Source of the DNA: Lumnitzera littorea
Taxonomy: Eukaryota > Streptophyta > Magnoliopsida > Myrtales > Combretaceae
Direction: 5' to 3'
DNA: 64,000 nt
Assembly: GCA_024138015.1 (NCBI GenBank)
Contig: JAMXBB010000007.1
Span: forward strand, 90,113,925-90,177,924
Shown here: positions 13,407 through 26,799 of the stretch, in pieces
How the letters are laid out: every line of letters starts with the position of its first letter
How positions within the stretch are numbered: position 1 is the stretch's first letter
Translations under genes and position numbers: made by a program
Notes under the pieces: model-generated
Told to the model about the DNA's origin: nothing
The model's input: the letters and a program-made list of their open reading frames with translations, nothing else
The model's database searches: none

Positions 13407-14478
13407 TTTAACATCAGTATTACTTAAGTTATTGGTATATTTAATCACTTTGTTCATACTTTAAAGCACATAATTGGCAACCTATTTCAATATTCTTCGA
13501 TTAGTTACCGATTATCTACTTACACAAAATATCTTCATAATTATTCTTAAAAAATTTCATCATTATGTTTAAACTATTCTTTATTGCAAAATCCTTACGA
13601 TTGCAACAAGGTGATCAGTAGTTAATATCTTTGAAATTTTCATGCTATGAATCACAATTAAAGAATTCACACACATAACTATGTTTACATCTAATTAGTG
13701 TATTTCATGGTACTTAGTAATGCGTTAAGTTTATGCACTCACCTTGGTATCATGAACATTTGCAAAAATGAACTCTTTAAACTTTTGCTAGAAGCAACAC
13801 CAATCCTATTTTTAAACGTGTGAATTCCGTCAAAATAATTAATTTGGATACAAAATCTATTCACTAAGAGATATAAACTATATCCCATCCTCTTAACTAA
13901 TAGTATTTATGGTACAACCAATTGTTTTTTACTTATTTTTTCCATTTAAACCTTAAAAACGTACTATGCTAAATCAAAGTAGTGTTCCCATAACTACCAA
14001 TTATAAGAGCTTAAGATCACTTTGTCTTTATATTCTATAAGTTGTAATTTAAGTGTATATTAGTTGACTAAGTATAACAAGTTACTACATTGCAACCTTT
14101 TCGAATCAATTAGCATAACTCAAAATCCATTTTTTAGCTATTCTAATTCTTACTAACAAATTTATTTTGATGTAGGTAGTTGTATAGATTAATCTTATTA
14201 ATTGTTCACTCTACTGCTACTATAACTCAACATTAAAGTTAGTATTGACTTTTTTCAAATTCACTAACTTGAACTTTTAATGCCAGATAAACATTAGTTT
14301 ATTATACACATTCTAAGTTTGTCAAATAGCTCTTTAAGTTATTCATATTGGCTCATAATAACTCTATATTTTCCTTAGACTAACTTAGATTTTAACAAAT
14401 TTTCTTTACCAAACTATTTGACATCATATCTCTATGATACGCTTATCGTTAAGTTGTCCTACATGTATTGTAGGAGAT
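13407..14478. other. Non-coding AT-rich stretch, nothing recognised
   Basis: About 1 kb of AT-rich sequence with stops in all frames at short intervals and no repeat partner seen in this window. Confidence 0.5.
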
Positions 14479-14902
14479 TGTGATGTTAGTTTATAAGGCC
14501 AAGGTGGTAAATACCTAGTTGCAATTTTTGGGCCAAGTGGATAATGAGCTCATTTATGTTATTGGTTTGGTTATTTGTTACTTTTAATCCGGAGCATTAC
14601 AAATGGTATCGAAGTCAAACCCTTACTAATAGGTGGCTCAGATTGTACATTGAAAAAGGGGGAGAACTAGGTCCAATTGTAAGGCCTTGTGTTAAGGACA
14701 TCACGTATTTAAGGGTGGAGATTGTGATATCCTATGATTAGATTATTTTATATAGATTATGGGAGGTCATGGTATTAGTTTATAAAACCATGGTGGTAAA
14801 CACCTTATCAATATTTGACTGTGACTTTTGAGTCAAGTGATTAATGAGCTCATTTATATTGTTGGCTTGGTTTATTCACTTCTTTTGGCCTGGAGCATTA
14901 CA
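14479..14902 (+). mobile_element. TRIM-like miniature LTR retrotransposon
   Basis: Two direct repeats, 14479-14601 (123 bp) and 14723-14902 (180 bp), both begin TGTGAT and end GGAGCATTACA and share an 'aatgagctcattta' core. The left copy lacks about 57 bp. Between them lie only 121 bp. These start with TGGTATCGAAGTC (14604-14616), close to the primer-binding site complementary to initiator tRNA-Met, and end in a purine-rich AAGGGTGGAGA tract (14711-14721), a good polypurine tract. This LTR-PBS-PPT-LTR order without coding capacity defines a TRIM. The flanks (GAGAT left, ATCTC right) are inverted and not direct, so no target duplication is claimed. A 65-residue frame across it is incidental. 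Confidence 0.75.
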
Positions 14903-17426
14903 ATCTCAAATTAATTTTTCATTTTCACGCATTTAAGAATTTCATTAAAGTTTTATAACAACTTAATAAATATAAAACTTTTTTTCACTATTTGTCCCCT
15001 TTCATTAATTACAAAATCAAGATATTGGTATTAATATTCGATATTAAAGGACTTTTGTTTCATTATGAAAGTTTCAATATCAAGTTAAATTTGATTTTAA
15101 ATACTAAGTCTATTGTTTTATTAAATATTTCGCTTTACTCATTTTAAATCCTTATTTGTCATAAAATTTAAGGTATATCTACATCAACACTCTTTATTAT
15201 ATTAAGACTTAAAACTTAGTGCCACCTCAACTCTTTAAAGAATCTCCTTAAATCAATTTTCTTCCTTCTTAGAATTTCATGAGGAAAAATCTTTAACTTT
15301 TCTAGATATGGTTATAAAATTAATATAACATGTTAACAAAGTAATTGATGGCTAATAATAGAAACTTTATATAATTTACTACTATTTATAAAATTATGCA
15401 TAACATAAAATTAGTCCAGTAAAATATAGACAAGTTTGTAAAAGATACAACTTCATAAAAAAACTTATTTTATGCAAAGCATAACACGAAATATAATGCA
15501 AAATAATTTTATACAATTTGGCACCAAAAAGTTAGAGCATTAAAAATCACTATATAAGTCACACTAGAAAATATTTATGAATTATATACTTTCATAAATA
15601 AAATATATATATATGTAACTACGTGTCAATATTAAGTATTGTAGTAATTACAAAATGCATTTGAACAACAAGAAGTTTAAATACATTCGTGTTTTTGCAC
15701 TTCTTATCCAATCCATTGAACATAGTCAATTTTCTACTATTGGTGTAAAAAATATTTATATGATGAATTAGTCAATTGAATCCATTCAAATAGGGTGAAC
15801 ATAAAACTTTATTCTCACAACAAGTAATTATATCACAAAAACTCAATACTATTAAAAAGGAAATACATTCATGGCTTAAAATAAGATACTTTAATTTTCT
15901 TAGACAAACATATAACCATAAAAAATTGCAACATTACATATTGAAGCTTTGTTTGATTTTACAATCACAGAAATAAATATCATTAAACAAAATTATAAGG
16001 CAATAATCATTTAGAATCCTCAAAGCATTAACTTTATCATAAACATTCAATGTTTTTTTCTTTATATAGTCAATAGAACATACTCACACTTTCAAATATT
16101 CTAAATTTCCCAAAAATAGTATGATGCTCTCAATATGCAATTTTCATGTTATGAAAGAAATACTCTATAATTGTTATAAAAACCGCAAATAATCTCACAT
16201 GATTTTATATTTATAATCTCACATGATTTTAATAGTAAAAGATAAAATACATTTTTTTTTTATTTTTGTAAGATACAACTTTTTCTCAAATGTAAAACTT
16301 TATATTCAATCTAATGATGATCTTTCCATTACACTTTCATACTAAACAAGGAGCATATTAGTTTGTTGGAAATGTGTTTACAGTATCCTTCTCAAGACAT
16401 TTATTATTTCTATGTTATTAAATGTTGCGAACCAATTCTATTTTATTTTATTATATTTTTTTTAATAAAGTTTTACTTGGGATGAAATTTAAGTGTTTAC
16501 AATATATAAGACATTACTTTAGAGACAACCGCTATAACTTTGATAATATTCTTAAAATACCATATAGAGGTCCTATCTTTCAACAAATTGTTGAAATTCT
16601 CTTTTATGCTTTATAAACATGATATCTAGATAAAAGAAATAACAATATGTCATAGGTGTCTATCAAGTGCTTAACCTGAAATAAAATTCTCATAAATCAT
16701 TATCTAAAAGTCATATTGACACCTATCGTTTAAAGTTTCCATATAGATTAATTTATGCTACTTAGGTTACTTAGCTCCCAAGATTCTTCCATACTTGTTC
16801 ATGTTTAGGTCTTCAAAACTATTAGAACCTTCTATATTAAGTATATGAAATTCACAAGTTGGCTTTACACTTAAGCTTAGATACATACTAATACATTTTA
16901 TAACAAGAGCATAACATTATGTCTTCCAAAAATCCTAGCTAGGCTCCCTCATAAATGTTTCAAATCCCATCTTAAGGCTTTAGTCTTTAAAACCTATACG
17001 TAAGGTCAATAAACACTAACTCATTAGTTCTTTATAGAATAATTTAAGTATTAAAAGATAAAATAGTAGAAAAAATGAACATGATTACATACTAATAAAA
17101 CCCAATTAAATAGCAAGCAATAAGGCATAAATATTGATACAAAGTGCATATATTGCATCAAAATTTCATATTTGGCCATCTTAGCTAAGTATACACTTTC
17201 CTTACTATTCTCATTATTCTATGTGCTTCAGTATCCAATCATTCTAATTTTGGATTTTCACTCAACTAAAATAACAGCCTCTACTCATGTTTTTTTAGGT
17301 TTACTCTTGACTATAGCAATATAGTAAGTTAGTACTTAGCTCTTTCCTTATATTTCACTAGCCTCAAGCAAAAAAACCTAAGGGATTATTACTAATAGAT
17401 CAGTCATTGCTGGACCACTAGAGGGA
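14903..17426. other. Non-coding AT-rich stretch, nothing recognised
   Basis: AT-rich sequence without coding or repeat structure beyond a roughly 20-bp direct repeat (AATCTCACATGATTTT) near 16191-16230. A 64-codon frame near 16422 shows no domain. Confidence 0.5.
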
Positions 17427-17577
17427 TCATGTCAAAAATTTACTAGGTTAATTCAAAGATTTGACCACAAACTTACTAGGTCAATTCATAAGTCATTGCA
17501 AAAACTTAGTAGGCTGATTCCGAGATCATACCACAAACTTACTAGGTTAGTTCAAAGATCATAACACAAACTTAAGG
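17427..17577. repeat. Minisatellite, about 33-34 bp unit, 4.5 copies
   Basis: Imperfect tandem units built around ACAAACTTACTAGGTTAATT followed by an 'caaagatcat' segment. Copies differ at several positions, showing age. No coding sense is apparent. Confidence 0.75.
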
Positions 17578-18905
17578 ATGGTAAACAAAACTTAATTAAT
17601 TTAGATGATTTTCAGTTAACAAATTTCATCTATGCTTTGAGTAACCCATGACCACAAAAATAAAACAATACAAATGTTGTATGCATTTGCTAAGGATAAA
17701 TATGGCTAACCACTTACCATGCTAATCTCCTCATTCAAATAATGTAAAAGCAACTATACTATTAATTCAAACATCAATCTAATACTATCAAGCACCCATA
17801 TGTTCACAATTCGCATAATAAACTAATATGAAGTATTAATTTCCCACTTTTTGCTCCACCTAATCTATTTCGCTTGATAAGCACCTAAAAATCAAACCAT
17901 CAATGAAGCTATACAAACACAACTTATCACCCAAGCTTAGCAACAAATATTGGAATACTTTCTACATTCTTTTATAATGGTCATAGTAAGTAATTATACA
18001 AGGTTAAATGGCTAACAAGCAAGTAGTCTACATTATCAGCTAAAACACAAAGCAACAATCAGTTTAGAAGGCATATTCACTTGATTGTAGCAACTCCTTT
18101 AATCTAGATAAGTATATAAGATAGAAAGTCCATCTATATGTACAAATTCACCTAGCCGCAACAAAAAAAGTCTATAAATAATAAAAGCAAATCACACAAT
18201 ATGATCCATAATTTGGCACCTTTTAATTTACACTATTAATTTCTAAGTGCTTTAAATTGCTTATTTTTATCCAAACTTGATGTTTGGTATATCTTTATGA
18301 TTGCATTTTCAGAAGTTACTCGACTAACTTAAGATATTAGTCTTTCATCAAATTCATTAAAGCCAAAATATTGCCATTAACAACATAAATTTGCTCTTAA
18401 GTTATGGTAATCATTTATTAAGCCTACAATAAGTTTGTATTTCACTTAAATATCATCGGTTTCCCTCTAGTTCAAAACCTGAATGAAAAAATCAACTAAC
18501 AAACTATCAATTCAGGTTGCATAAATATGTAATTTATGGAAACCATTGAGCATATCTTGTCATTATGACTAACATATGACAAATTATTTACTAAATTACA
18601 TATTAGATAGTATACAAGTACAAATAATTTTATGTAAAATTATTGCAACCTTATAAAATATGATCTACTAATATTGCCCATCCCAAAATTTCAACATAGC
18701 TTATCGCGCTTACTTTACAAGTTTCCCTTTTATCCTTTGAACACTTGAAAACCAACTTAAATTACTTAATTAGTCAAATTTACATTACAAACGAGACTTA
18801 AATAGTTCTACTATCATTATTAAACCCTTATAACCAATGCATAATAGATTCATATACTCAAACTTTGAAAACCTTTTATTTAACCCATTTAGAAATAAAG
18901 CAGAT

Positions 18906-18945
<40 letters not shown>

Positions 18946-20523
18946 CTTTATAATTAAGGTCCTTAGTATCTGAATTTGCTATCATATCTATAGAGTTTAT
19001 ACATAAAAATTCAAGCTAAAATTTCATCAATAAGAGCTTTGAATATGAATTAGACTTTAGTCTCAAATGCAAGGATTTCTTAAGGACATAATATATCCAT
19101 CTTAACTTTCACATATACAAAAATTGCACATTAAACTACATCTAAATGGGGACATAATAGAATTTTCATAATTTTAAGCATAGGTTTGATATTATTGGTA
19201 AATAAATGAAAATTGACTCAGATATAACCTCGCCAACACATGAAATTCTTACCATCGTCAGCCTTTCTCTCCTTATTGGTTAGCCAAAATGTGGCCTCCA
19301 CCTTCAATTGCCAAAGCATCACCACATCAAACTAGCTTTAAGACCTTGAACTACCTAAGACCTGCATCTACTCTATATTTTCCCTTATTTTCTTATACAT
19401 TTTTAAGATTTAACAAAAATTCCACCTGATTCCACTTTTATCCTATTACTAGATCATTCACTTTAGATTACATGTTAAGTTTTGAGAAGTATTTCAAGGA
19501 TGATAGATGTAGGGTTTTTGAAATGGTTAATAATGGATAGTTTTTTTAGTTTTAAAACCAAATTAATTTAAATTTGTACATTTTATCTTTTCCTTGGTAA
19601 AATCAAGTTCATAACAATCCTATAAAGTTTGTTTGGAATCAAAGAATATTGCGTTGAGTCCTAAATAATGCTTCAAAACTACGGGGTGTCTTATTGTCCA
19701 TAAAACATGTCACATAATTTTCTTCTTCTACTTTTATAACACCTAAAGGACTACTTTAATGTTAACTGCATGATGTGTAACATGTAAGATACAAATTTTG
19801 AACATATAATATTTCAACTTCTTTTAGTAATTTAATATACTTTAACAATAAACTCTTAAGAGAAAAAAATTGTATATTTAACTTGGTAGTTGGTAATTAT
19901 TACTATTTTTTTTTTTTACATATACTAGCAAAATGGTAATAGTATTTAGGCATAAGTATGAAAATTCCAATCCATTGATGAAAAGTAAGAATCACTAATT
20001 ATTTGTCTTCATATTCAATCAATATCTACACTTCATATTCTTTAAGTTCGATGAAAGAGACATGTATCTATTATTCATGTTTTCACGAAGTTAGAGACAT
20101 GCAAACAAACACATATTTCTCTTAACCAAAAGTTTTATCAAATAACAATGTTGTGATCAATAATTTATATCTAAGCAAATTATAGCAAGCGATATTTTAC
20201 ATAGAAACAAGTTTCCTTGACATACATTTATAAACTTTTATTTCAAGTATGACATAATACATACAATTATACTGAAATACGATATGCTTGACTACACCCA
20301 CATACTTCAATTGAAATATATGCTTTTTCTTTTGTCCTTTTGTTAAAATATATGTTTACTAATAAGAAATATTACAAATCACATGCACTTTTTTATTTTA
20401 CTTTAATAAAAATATGAGAAGACATTCAAGAATTTATTTATTCAATAGAGTAAAAATAATAGAGAAATCTTATATATGTATCTATTAAAACATGCATGTA
20501 GAAGTTAGGTATTTATCTAGAAC
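17578..20523. other. Non-coding AT-rich stretch, nothing recognised
   Basis: About 2.9 kb of AT-rich sequence with no supported gene. A (TA)n run lies at 18908-18938 and generates a spurious IYIYIY frame on the minus strand. Confidence 0.5.
18908..18938. repeat. (TA)n microsatellite
   Basis: About 31 bases of uninterrupted alternating TA. Confidence 0.9.
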
Positions 20524-20528
20524 ATATC
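20524..20528. repeat. Target-site duplication ATATC, left copy
   Basis: ATATC here is repeated exactly at 21842-21846, on either side of the solo LTR 20529-21841, as expected for 5-bp staggered integration. Confidence 0.8.
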
Positions 20529-21841
20529 TAATAATTCTTATTTTAAATACATTTCACATGGTGATTTTATAATATTTCCCTTATATCTTTGGGTTATTTT
20601 TTTTAAAATAAATTGACACTTAATTGAGTAAAATTTTGATTTCAAAGTTTGAACATGTTCTAGGATTGAAAACGAAGAAAAGGAATCAAGTTTCACTTAA
20701 TTTGGAGTTCAAATGAATGAGTTATGAAATTTTGAAATTACATAAACAATAGGAGAAAGTGGCAAATTTTGGTTAGAAAGTTACACAGTCTGAGACATAA
20801 CTGTATCTTAAGGCTATGTTCATACAGAAAGATTTCAAGTGCTAAGGTCAGTAAGTTACACAACTTGGGGACACAATTGTGTCTTAGGTTGTGCCTGGTG
20901 ACGAAAAAAAAGAAACTTTACAATACATTATAAAAGGACTTACTAGGGTTTCGCACATAATTTTTTTGGACATTCAAAAGAGAAGAGACTTAAAGAGAAG
21001 GAGAAAAAAAAAGGTGAAAGCAACACTCAACTTCAAGATTGAAGAGATTTTTCATCAACAAAAGGGGTTTTTCATGTTTTATTTCTTGATTTTGTCGTAA
21101 TTCGTTTTTATTTTCATTATGATAGCTTAAGATTCTTGTATTTAGGATTGTGGAACCTAGGGTTTCATGTGACTATTAGATTTATTAATAATTTTCAATA
21201 AAGTTTCTATCTTTTCTTGATTCGATTATGTCTTTTAATTGTTAATCGATATTTCTAGGGTATCAATCTATGATATTATGTATGATGATTAAGAAATTAT
21301 ATGTGTAATAAGATCTTGATATAATTGGAGAGAATTACATGTGTATTTAGAGATAAGATATATATTTCTTTTGGAAAGTTGTTCCTTTGTGTGGGAATTC
21401 ATTATACATTAATGCGATTCTGAATTATATTACTAAGTGAAGAGATTCCAGTAAATAATTTAGGATTAGGGTTACTATGCTTGAGAAAAGTGTTAACTTT
21501 AATTGTGAATCCCTCCGGTCAAAAATAATAGAGATTGAATTGGATACATTTTAAGCGGTCGCATGTTAAATACTAGGGGAAATAATTCCTAAATACATTA
21601 TTTGCCTACATTATTTGCCTTCTTGAAGTCGTTCTTAATTTTATCGCTTTCTAAATTGCTTAATTAAGTCTCATAATTAGGTTAGTTTGTTAATTTTAGT
21701 ATTTTTAATTGATTCAACTCATTACAATTTTTCGGTTAAATAATAGAGCTAAGGTTAATATTAGTACTCGAGGTCTCTAAGGGATTGACTTGGACTCGCA
21801 TCCGCTATATTAAAATTGATAGGTGCACTTACCTTATATCA
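20529..21841 (+). mobile_element. Solo LTR of the Athila-type family, inverted
   Basis: A 1313-bp copy in the opposite orientation to those at 2940 and 53473. It starts TAATAATTCTTA (ancestral TG changed to TA) and ends CTTATATCA. It contains the same series of landmarks: the dyad region, here decayed (about 20791-20810 and 20868-20886), the pyrimidine-rich 3' part and the final 'attgataggtgcact' zone. Perfect ATATC flanks establish it as a discrete insertion reduced to one LTR. The frame at 20891-21100 is a by-product of LTR sequence. Confidence 0.9.
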
Positions 21842-21846
21842 ATATC

Positions 21847-22500
21847 ATACATAGAAATTTTGTTTAAACTATTTACTCTTATATTAAATTAATACAAACA
21901 ATTTCACTTCCATTTTATAACCTGTGTATATGTTTGTTAAATTTTAATGGGAAAATTACACATAAAAAGATCTACATTTGAATTCATGTTCAAATAAAGA
22001 ATTAAACTTTAAAGTAGACAAAATAAAGGATCAACATAATGATTAGTGATTTAAATATAGAGGATTAAAACCTTAATTTTATTTCACAACTTCCTTAGTT
22101 TTAAGCCTCCATTTGAACAATTCATCATAACATTGATCCTCTATTGTAATCAAAAGTTTGATAATCTATTTGAACCACTTAAAATAATATTAGTCCTTTA
22201 TTTCACCACTTGGAAGTTCAATTGTCTATTTAAACAGAACTTACTTGAAACAATTAAATTCAGCAAGATCAATCTAGTTAATAAAATAAAAAGGGAATTT
22301 TCAATGAAGTAATTGAACCTTAATTTTAAAAGGTGAATAACTTTGGAAATTTAGCTGTAAAAAAATTTCAAAATTACCATTTTACATCTAAACTTGGTTT
22401 TTGCAAATTTATCTAAAAGTGGGTTTGGACAATAAATTAACCATCTTGTAGTGTTAATAAGCCCTAATGAGATTTTAAATGGTATCTAGACAATCAAAAC
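21847..22500. other. Non-coding AT-rich stretch, nothing recognised
   Basis: No ORF, repeat partner or regulatory motif seen. Confidence 0.5.
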
Positions 22501-25500
22501 CCTAATTTAGTTACCCTTGAGTAAAGGTGCTTGAAGACAAGACAAGTAGGCCACACATGATCCCTTTTAAGGTTCTATGTTATGCTTTTTCCTTTTAATA
22601 CAATGCTACAACCCCTTTCATACCTTTAGAGTTTTTCATTTGGTTTTAACTTCAAGAAATCAAAGGTAAAGTTTCTAAATTCTAAAACCATTTTATTTTT
22701 GAACCTTAGTCATCTTAGGCTTTAGTCTTTAGTTTTCATAAGAAAAATCTAGCTAAACCCTTTTGTTATCTTGTTCTACTTAAGTGTTAAAGAGTTTGAA
22801 ATACTTTAAAAGCTCGTACTATAAGAGTTGAGAGCTCTATCATCATAAGGTAAGTCAATTCTTCAAGTTGTTTAAAATTTAAGTAGGTTATATTAGTTAA
22901 ATCTTCTAGATATTTACTACATGGAGTTTTAGCAGTTTTCAAAGGAAATCATCATTTGAAAAAACTCCTAAGTGCCATTAACAAGTGTAGAAGGTTCACA
23001 AGGATTCTTGAAAGGTAAGCCTTTAGTTTCTTGGAGAAATGAAGTGATATGATGTTTAGATGTGCATAGATATGATATTAAGGTTTTTAGCGGATTTAGT
23101 GTTTGATTTTGGAAAGTTGGTTCCTTAATGCCCTGGTTAGGGGTACAAGAAGAGAAATTGATGTAATGACTTGGTATTTAAAGTGTTTTTATAGCTTGTG
23201 TTGATGATTTCTAGTTGTTTAATTCATGTATAGGAGATTTGGAGTTTGAAATTGATGAATGTGAGTAACAACTATGGTTTATATGGCTTAAATGTGCATT
23301 TAAGGGCCATTTCTATTTATTAAGTATTGTTTTCCATAAGATTTTGACTAAAGATGTTTGCAAAAAGATTTTTGACCGTAGATTTCATTTTGAGCATCAA
23401 AATTTTTAAAATTAAAACACGCAAACACCAATTTTGAATCTATGTTTTGGAACAAGATGTAGACTTGAACTTGTTTATTCTTGTTGAATGGTAGGAATTA
23501 GTAAAAATGTTTTTCTAAAGGGTTAGTAGTTTTTAGAAGAAGAGCTGAAATTCGTGAAAGAGGAAAATAGTGCATTAATTTTTGACATTATAAATGTTGA
23601 AAAATAGAGAAAAAGTTATTGGTATAACTTCTGAAGTAACTCTTTTATTGTTAGCCTTCAGTTGTTGTTTTTTAATTTATTTTATTATTATTTTTTGTAT
23701 TGCATAAAGTATAATCTAATCTATGGTGGTTTGTGTTTTAGGTAGATACTCTAGCCTACCATCTATTTGTGCTAAAGGACCTCTTTCTAGGAGGAATTAA
23801 CCTTCTTTTCTCTCTTCCCTAGAATTGGCAAGGCTGAAGTAGCCCTTTATCGACTTAGTACCCTATTAAAGAATGTTGTATTTGTTGAAATAACTGAAGT
23901 CAATAGAAGCATATTATAAGTTACTAGACAATTGGTAAATAACGATAATAATAACATAATGATAATAATGGTAATATTGATTAAATAGGAAATTCATATT
24001 ATAATTAATTGGACCATGATCAATCAAACCTCAAATAAGTCACCTAAATCAATCCAAACCAAATTGATATGCCATGCCTCCCTTATGGTTGGTTCATGTG
24101 GAGGTTTAATAGAATAATTAGATTAATTTTAAGTTAATTTAATCAATTTGATTCATTTAACAATAAGCATGATTTATTAAAGAAATTATAATAAACCATA
24201 ATTGAGTTAATTAATAGATTACTTAATTTAGTAGGCCAAACTTAACCCTAAACTATTTAGCCTATTTTCTCCTTTAGGGCTTATAACCTATACGAGCCTT
24301 GCTAAGTGTAAAGCTTTTGGGCCTAAGTTATAAGAACGCCTTAAACTTAACAAATTGATTAAGATACCTTTGACTACTTATAACAATAATCCTCAATTCA
24401 GTTAACTGATTAATTAAGTTTTGTAGTCCTAATTCAATCAAAAGTCAACTAGGCCCACTATCTCTTAAGGTTCATAACCTATATGGACCATATCTAATAG
24501 AAATTAATGGGCTTAATCTTTACATATGGATTAGTAGCCCTAAATTAAGATTAATGATTAAGTAGTAATAATTAGTAATTAATAGGATGATTAATTAACT
24601 AGGTGGACAGGATTTAGTTTCAAAACTAGATTTGGCTTATTAGCTTAATGTTTTAGGCTTAGCGAATGAGCTTAATTAATATAGTTGGATATAATGAACT
24701 TAATATAAGACCAAATATTTAAATCCTACCAATTAAATAATAACATTTATTTCTTAATGGCATGTTAATTAGTTTTCAAGCTCAAAAGTTTATGCCCTTT
24801 TATGTATGGCCTTAAAGATGGCTTTCACTTTTAGTTTAAGCTCTTTGGTACAAGTGCATAGTAACTTTGTGTGTTACATATTAGAATAGAATTATAGACT
24901 AGACTAATATGTAAAATTAGCCTAAATAATTGCTTATTTCTTATGCTTGGTCACCTTGATTTAGTGAATGACACCTTAGACTAAGGCTACACCTGTGGGT
25001 GAAGTTACTAGGTTCACATGATAGTAGGTGCTTATACCATCAATGGTGGTTCAACATGCAGCTAATAAGGGAGAATTACATAAACATAATAATCATCGAA
25101 GGCAAAGAGAAGTTGTATCGGTGTTATAAGATGATGTTGGACACATGTAAAATATGTTATTGTGATTGATGGCATCTAAGTAATGACGATGAACTCTATA
25201 CCAAACTATTTTTTAGTTTATTGGTGATGGCACATGGAATATGGATGTTCCCACAACCACTGATAACCTTCTAAGATCAGACTCCTATGTTGACCATTGT
25301 TTTTTTTAGAGTCTAGAGTACTCTCAGGTTACTTTTTCCTATATTTTAGCTTTATAATAGTATAATTTAATGAATTTACTTATTACATTAGAAATATGCC
25401 CAATGTGACATGGCATGTGTGTTTATAGTTACTATTATATTGATATAGTAGCTCACTCTTTATTTACTTTTAGGCGCCTAATTTGATGATGAAATTTATA

Positions 25501-25600
25501 AGTAACTTTTATTGCAACGACTTAGGATGATATTAGTAGAGAACCCTTGACGTTTAGTTCCCATTATCAATTGATAACTTTTGACCTTTATTTATAACTA
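22500..25600 (+). repeat. Weak long-LTR-like relic
   Basis: Non-coding. Near 25380-25520 it carries the order 'catgtgtg ... tagctcactctttatttactttt ... gcgcctaatttg', which resembles the U5 blocks of the long LTRs at 5602 and 48415. Ends are not recognisable and the similarity is short, so this is only a pointer. Confidence 0.2.
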
Positions 25601-26119
25601 AAACTGGATTTATAGAATTTAATAAATTCAAAAAATTATAAATTCTTTTGTTGTAATCTCAATACTTTTGAAATTGCTACTTCACCAAAATGTAAATGAA
25701 AATTTTGGATTCTGGATATTTATGAACTTTTGTTATTATTGACGTATTTTCTAGAAAAATGTTTACCATAGACTTAAAATTTATGAATGTTTTCTAAAAT
25801 TATATAGTGAAAAATGACTTTTTAGTAAGTAGTTTAGAACATCTAAAGCCCTATGCATTTTACTTTAATGAAATATGTGGCAAGCTTCATTACCTTTTTG
25901 GTTTTAAGCATGACAAATCCTCTTATTTGTTATTTTTTCCAAAATTCAAATGTAGTTTATCCATGATAATCATACCAAGAAGATCATACAGGCAATATTT
26001 TTCACATAAATTATCTTTTTAGCAATTTAGTTGGAAGTTGGTTTATCATTAATTTCTTGAACTCTTACACCCTTAAGCTCTCTTCCCCTATTCCCCCAAC
26101 TTGATCTTCATCATCATAT
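25601..26119. other. Unassigned AT-rich interval
   Basis: A 71-codon frame (25807-26022) has no recognisable domain, start context or homologue in the window. Treated as non-coding. Confidence 0.4.
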
Positions 26120-26780
26120 CTTTCCAAGTTAACTAAAATTTGATTCATTATTTTAAGAACCACATTTCCATCACTAGCTATAATATTAAATCCTCTAAGA
26201 TTATTAGTAACTTATAGATAATTTGGCTTAGCAAAAATAGTGAAATTGATAACTAAGTCTTGATGCATGCAATTGATAATTTTTATTGTGTTTTGTAGTA
26301 CGTTGAGAGAGACTAAAAGTGAAAAATCAAATAAAAAATTGTGCACAAGATCTCAACGGAAAATGGAGAAGCAAAATATCTATTTTTTGGATGCTTTTCA
26401 AAGAATGTGACTCTTCTTAAAAGTCGTTATCTTCAACATTTGAATCTTGTTCATTCGATTTGATTAGATTAGTTGTAAACTTATATAAATCCTTTAGTCA
26501 TGAATGCACATTACTTAAATACTTGAAATGCTTTAAAATTTTGATTAAAATAGCAATTCATTTAAGTAAGACATTCTAAAAATATCTATGGAAAAAGATG
26601 TGATAGGCCTTTTTTTTTTCTTTATTCTCTCAACAAGGATTATTTAGGATCATTTTGTAAATGATTCGAAACATTCCTATAAGCACCATTAATCTCTTTT
26701 TTTTTTTTTTACTTATGTTTGACATGGATTCCATTTTGTTTAATCATTAAACTTTTCAATTACTTAGTTATACTTCAAAG
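26120..26780. repeat. Anonymous dispersed repeat, copy 2 (unfilled site)
   Basis: Aligns with 2600-2939 joined to 4213-4620, running without break through the point where the solo LTR sits in copy 1 (the junction here is close to 26370). The pre-insertion structure supports the boundaries given for that solo LTR. Identity of the repeat is unknown. Confidence 0.55.
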
Positions 26781-26799
26781 TACATAAGTATCTGGTAAG

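Noticed and set aside
14474..14907. GAGAT/ATCTC as TRIM target duplication
   Set aside because: They are inverted and not direct, and GGAGAT also precedes the second LTR, so it belongs at least in part to the element.
17427..17577. CRISPR-like array
   Set aside because: Units abut without unique spacers of constant length, and the context is plant nuclear DNA.
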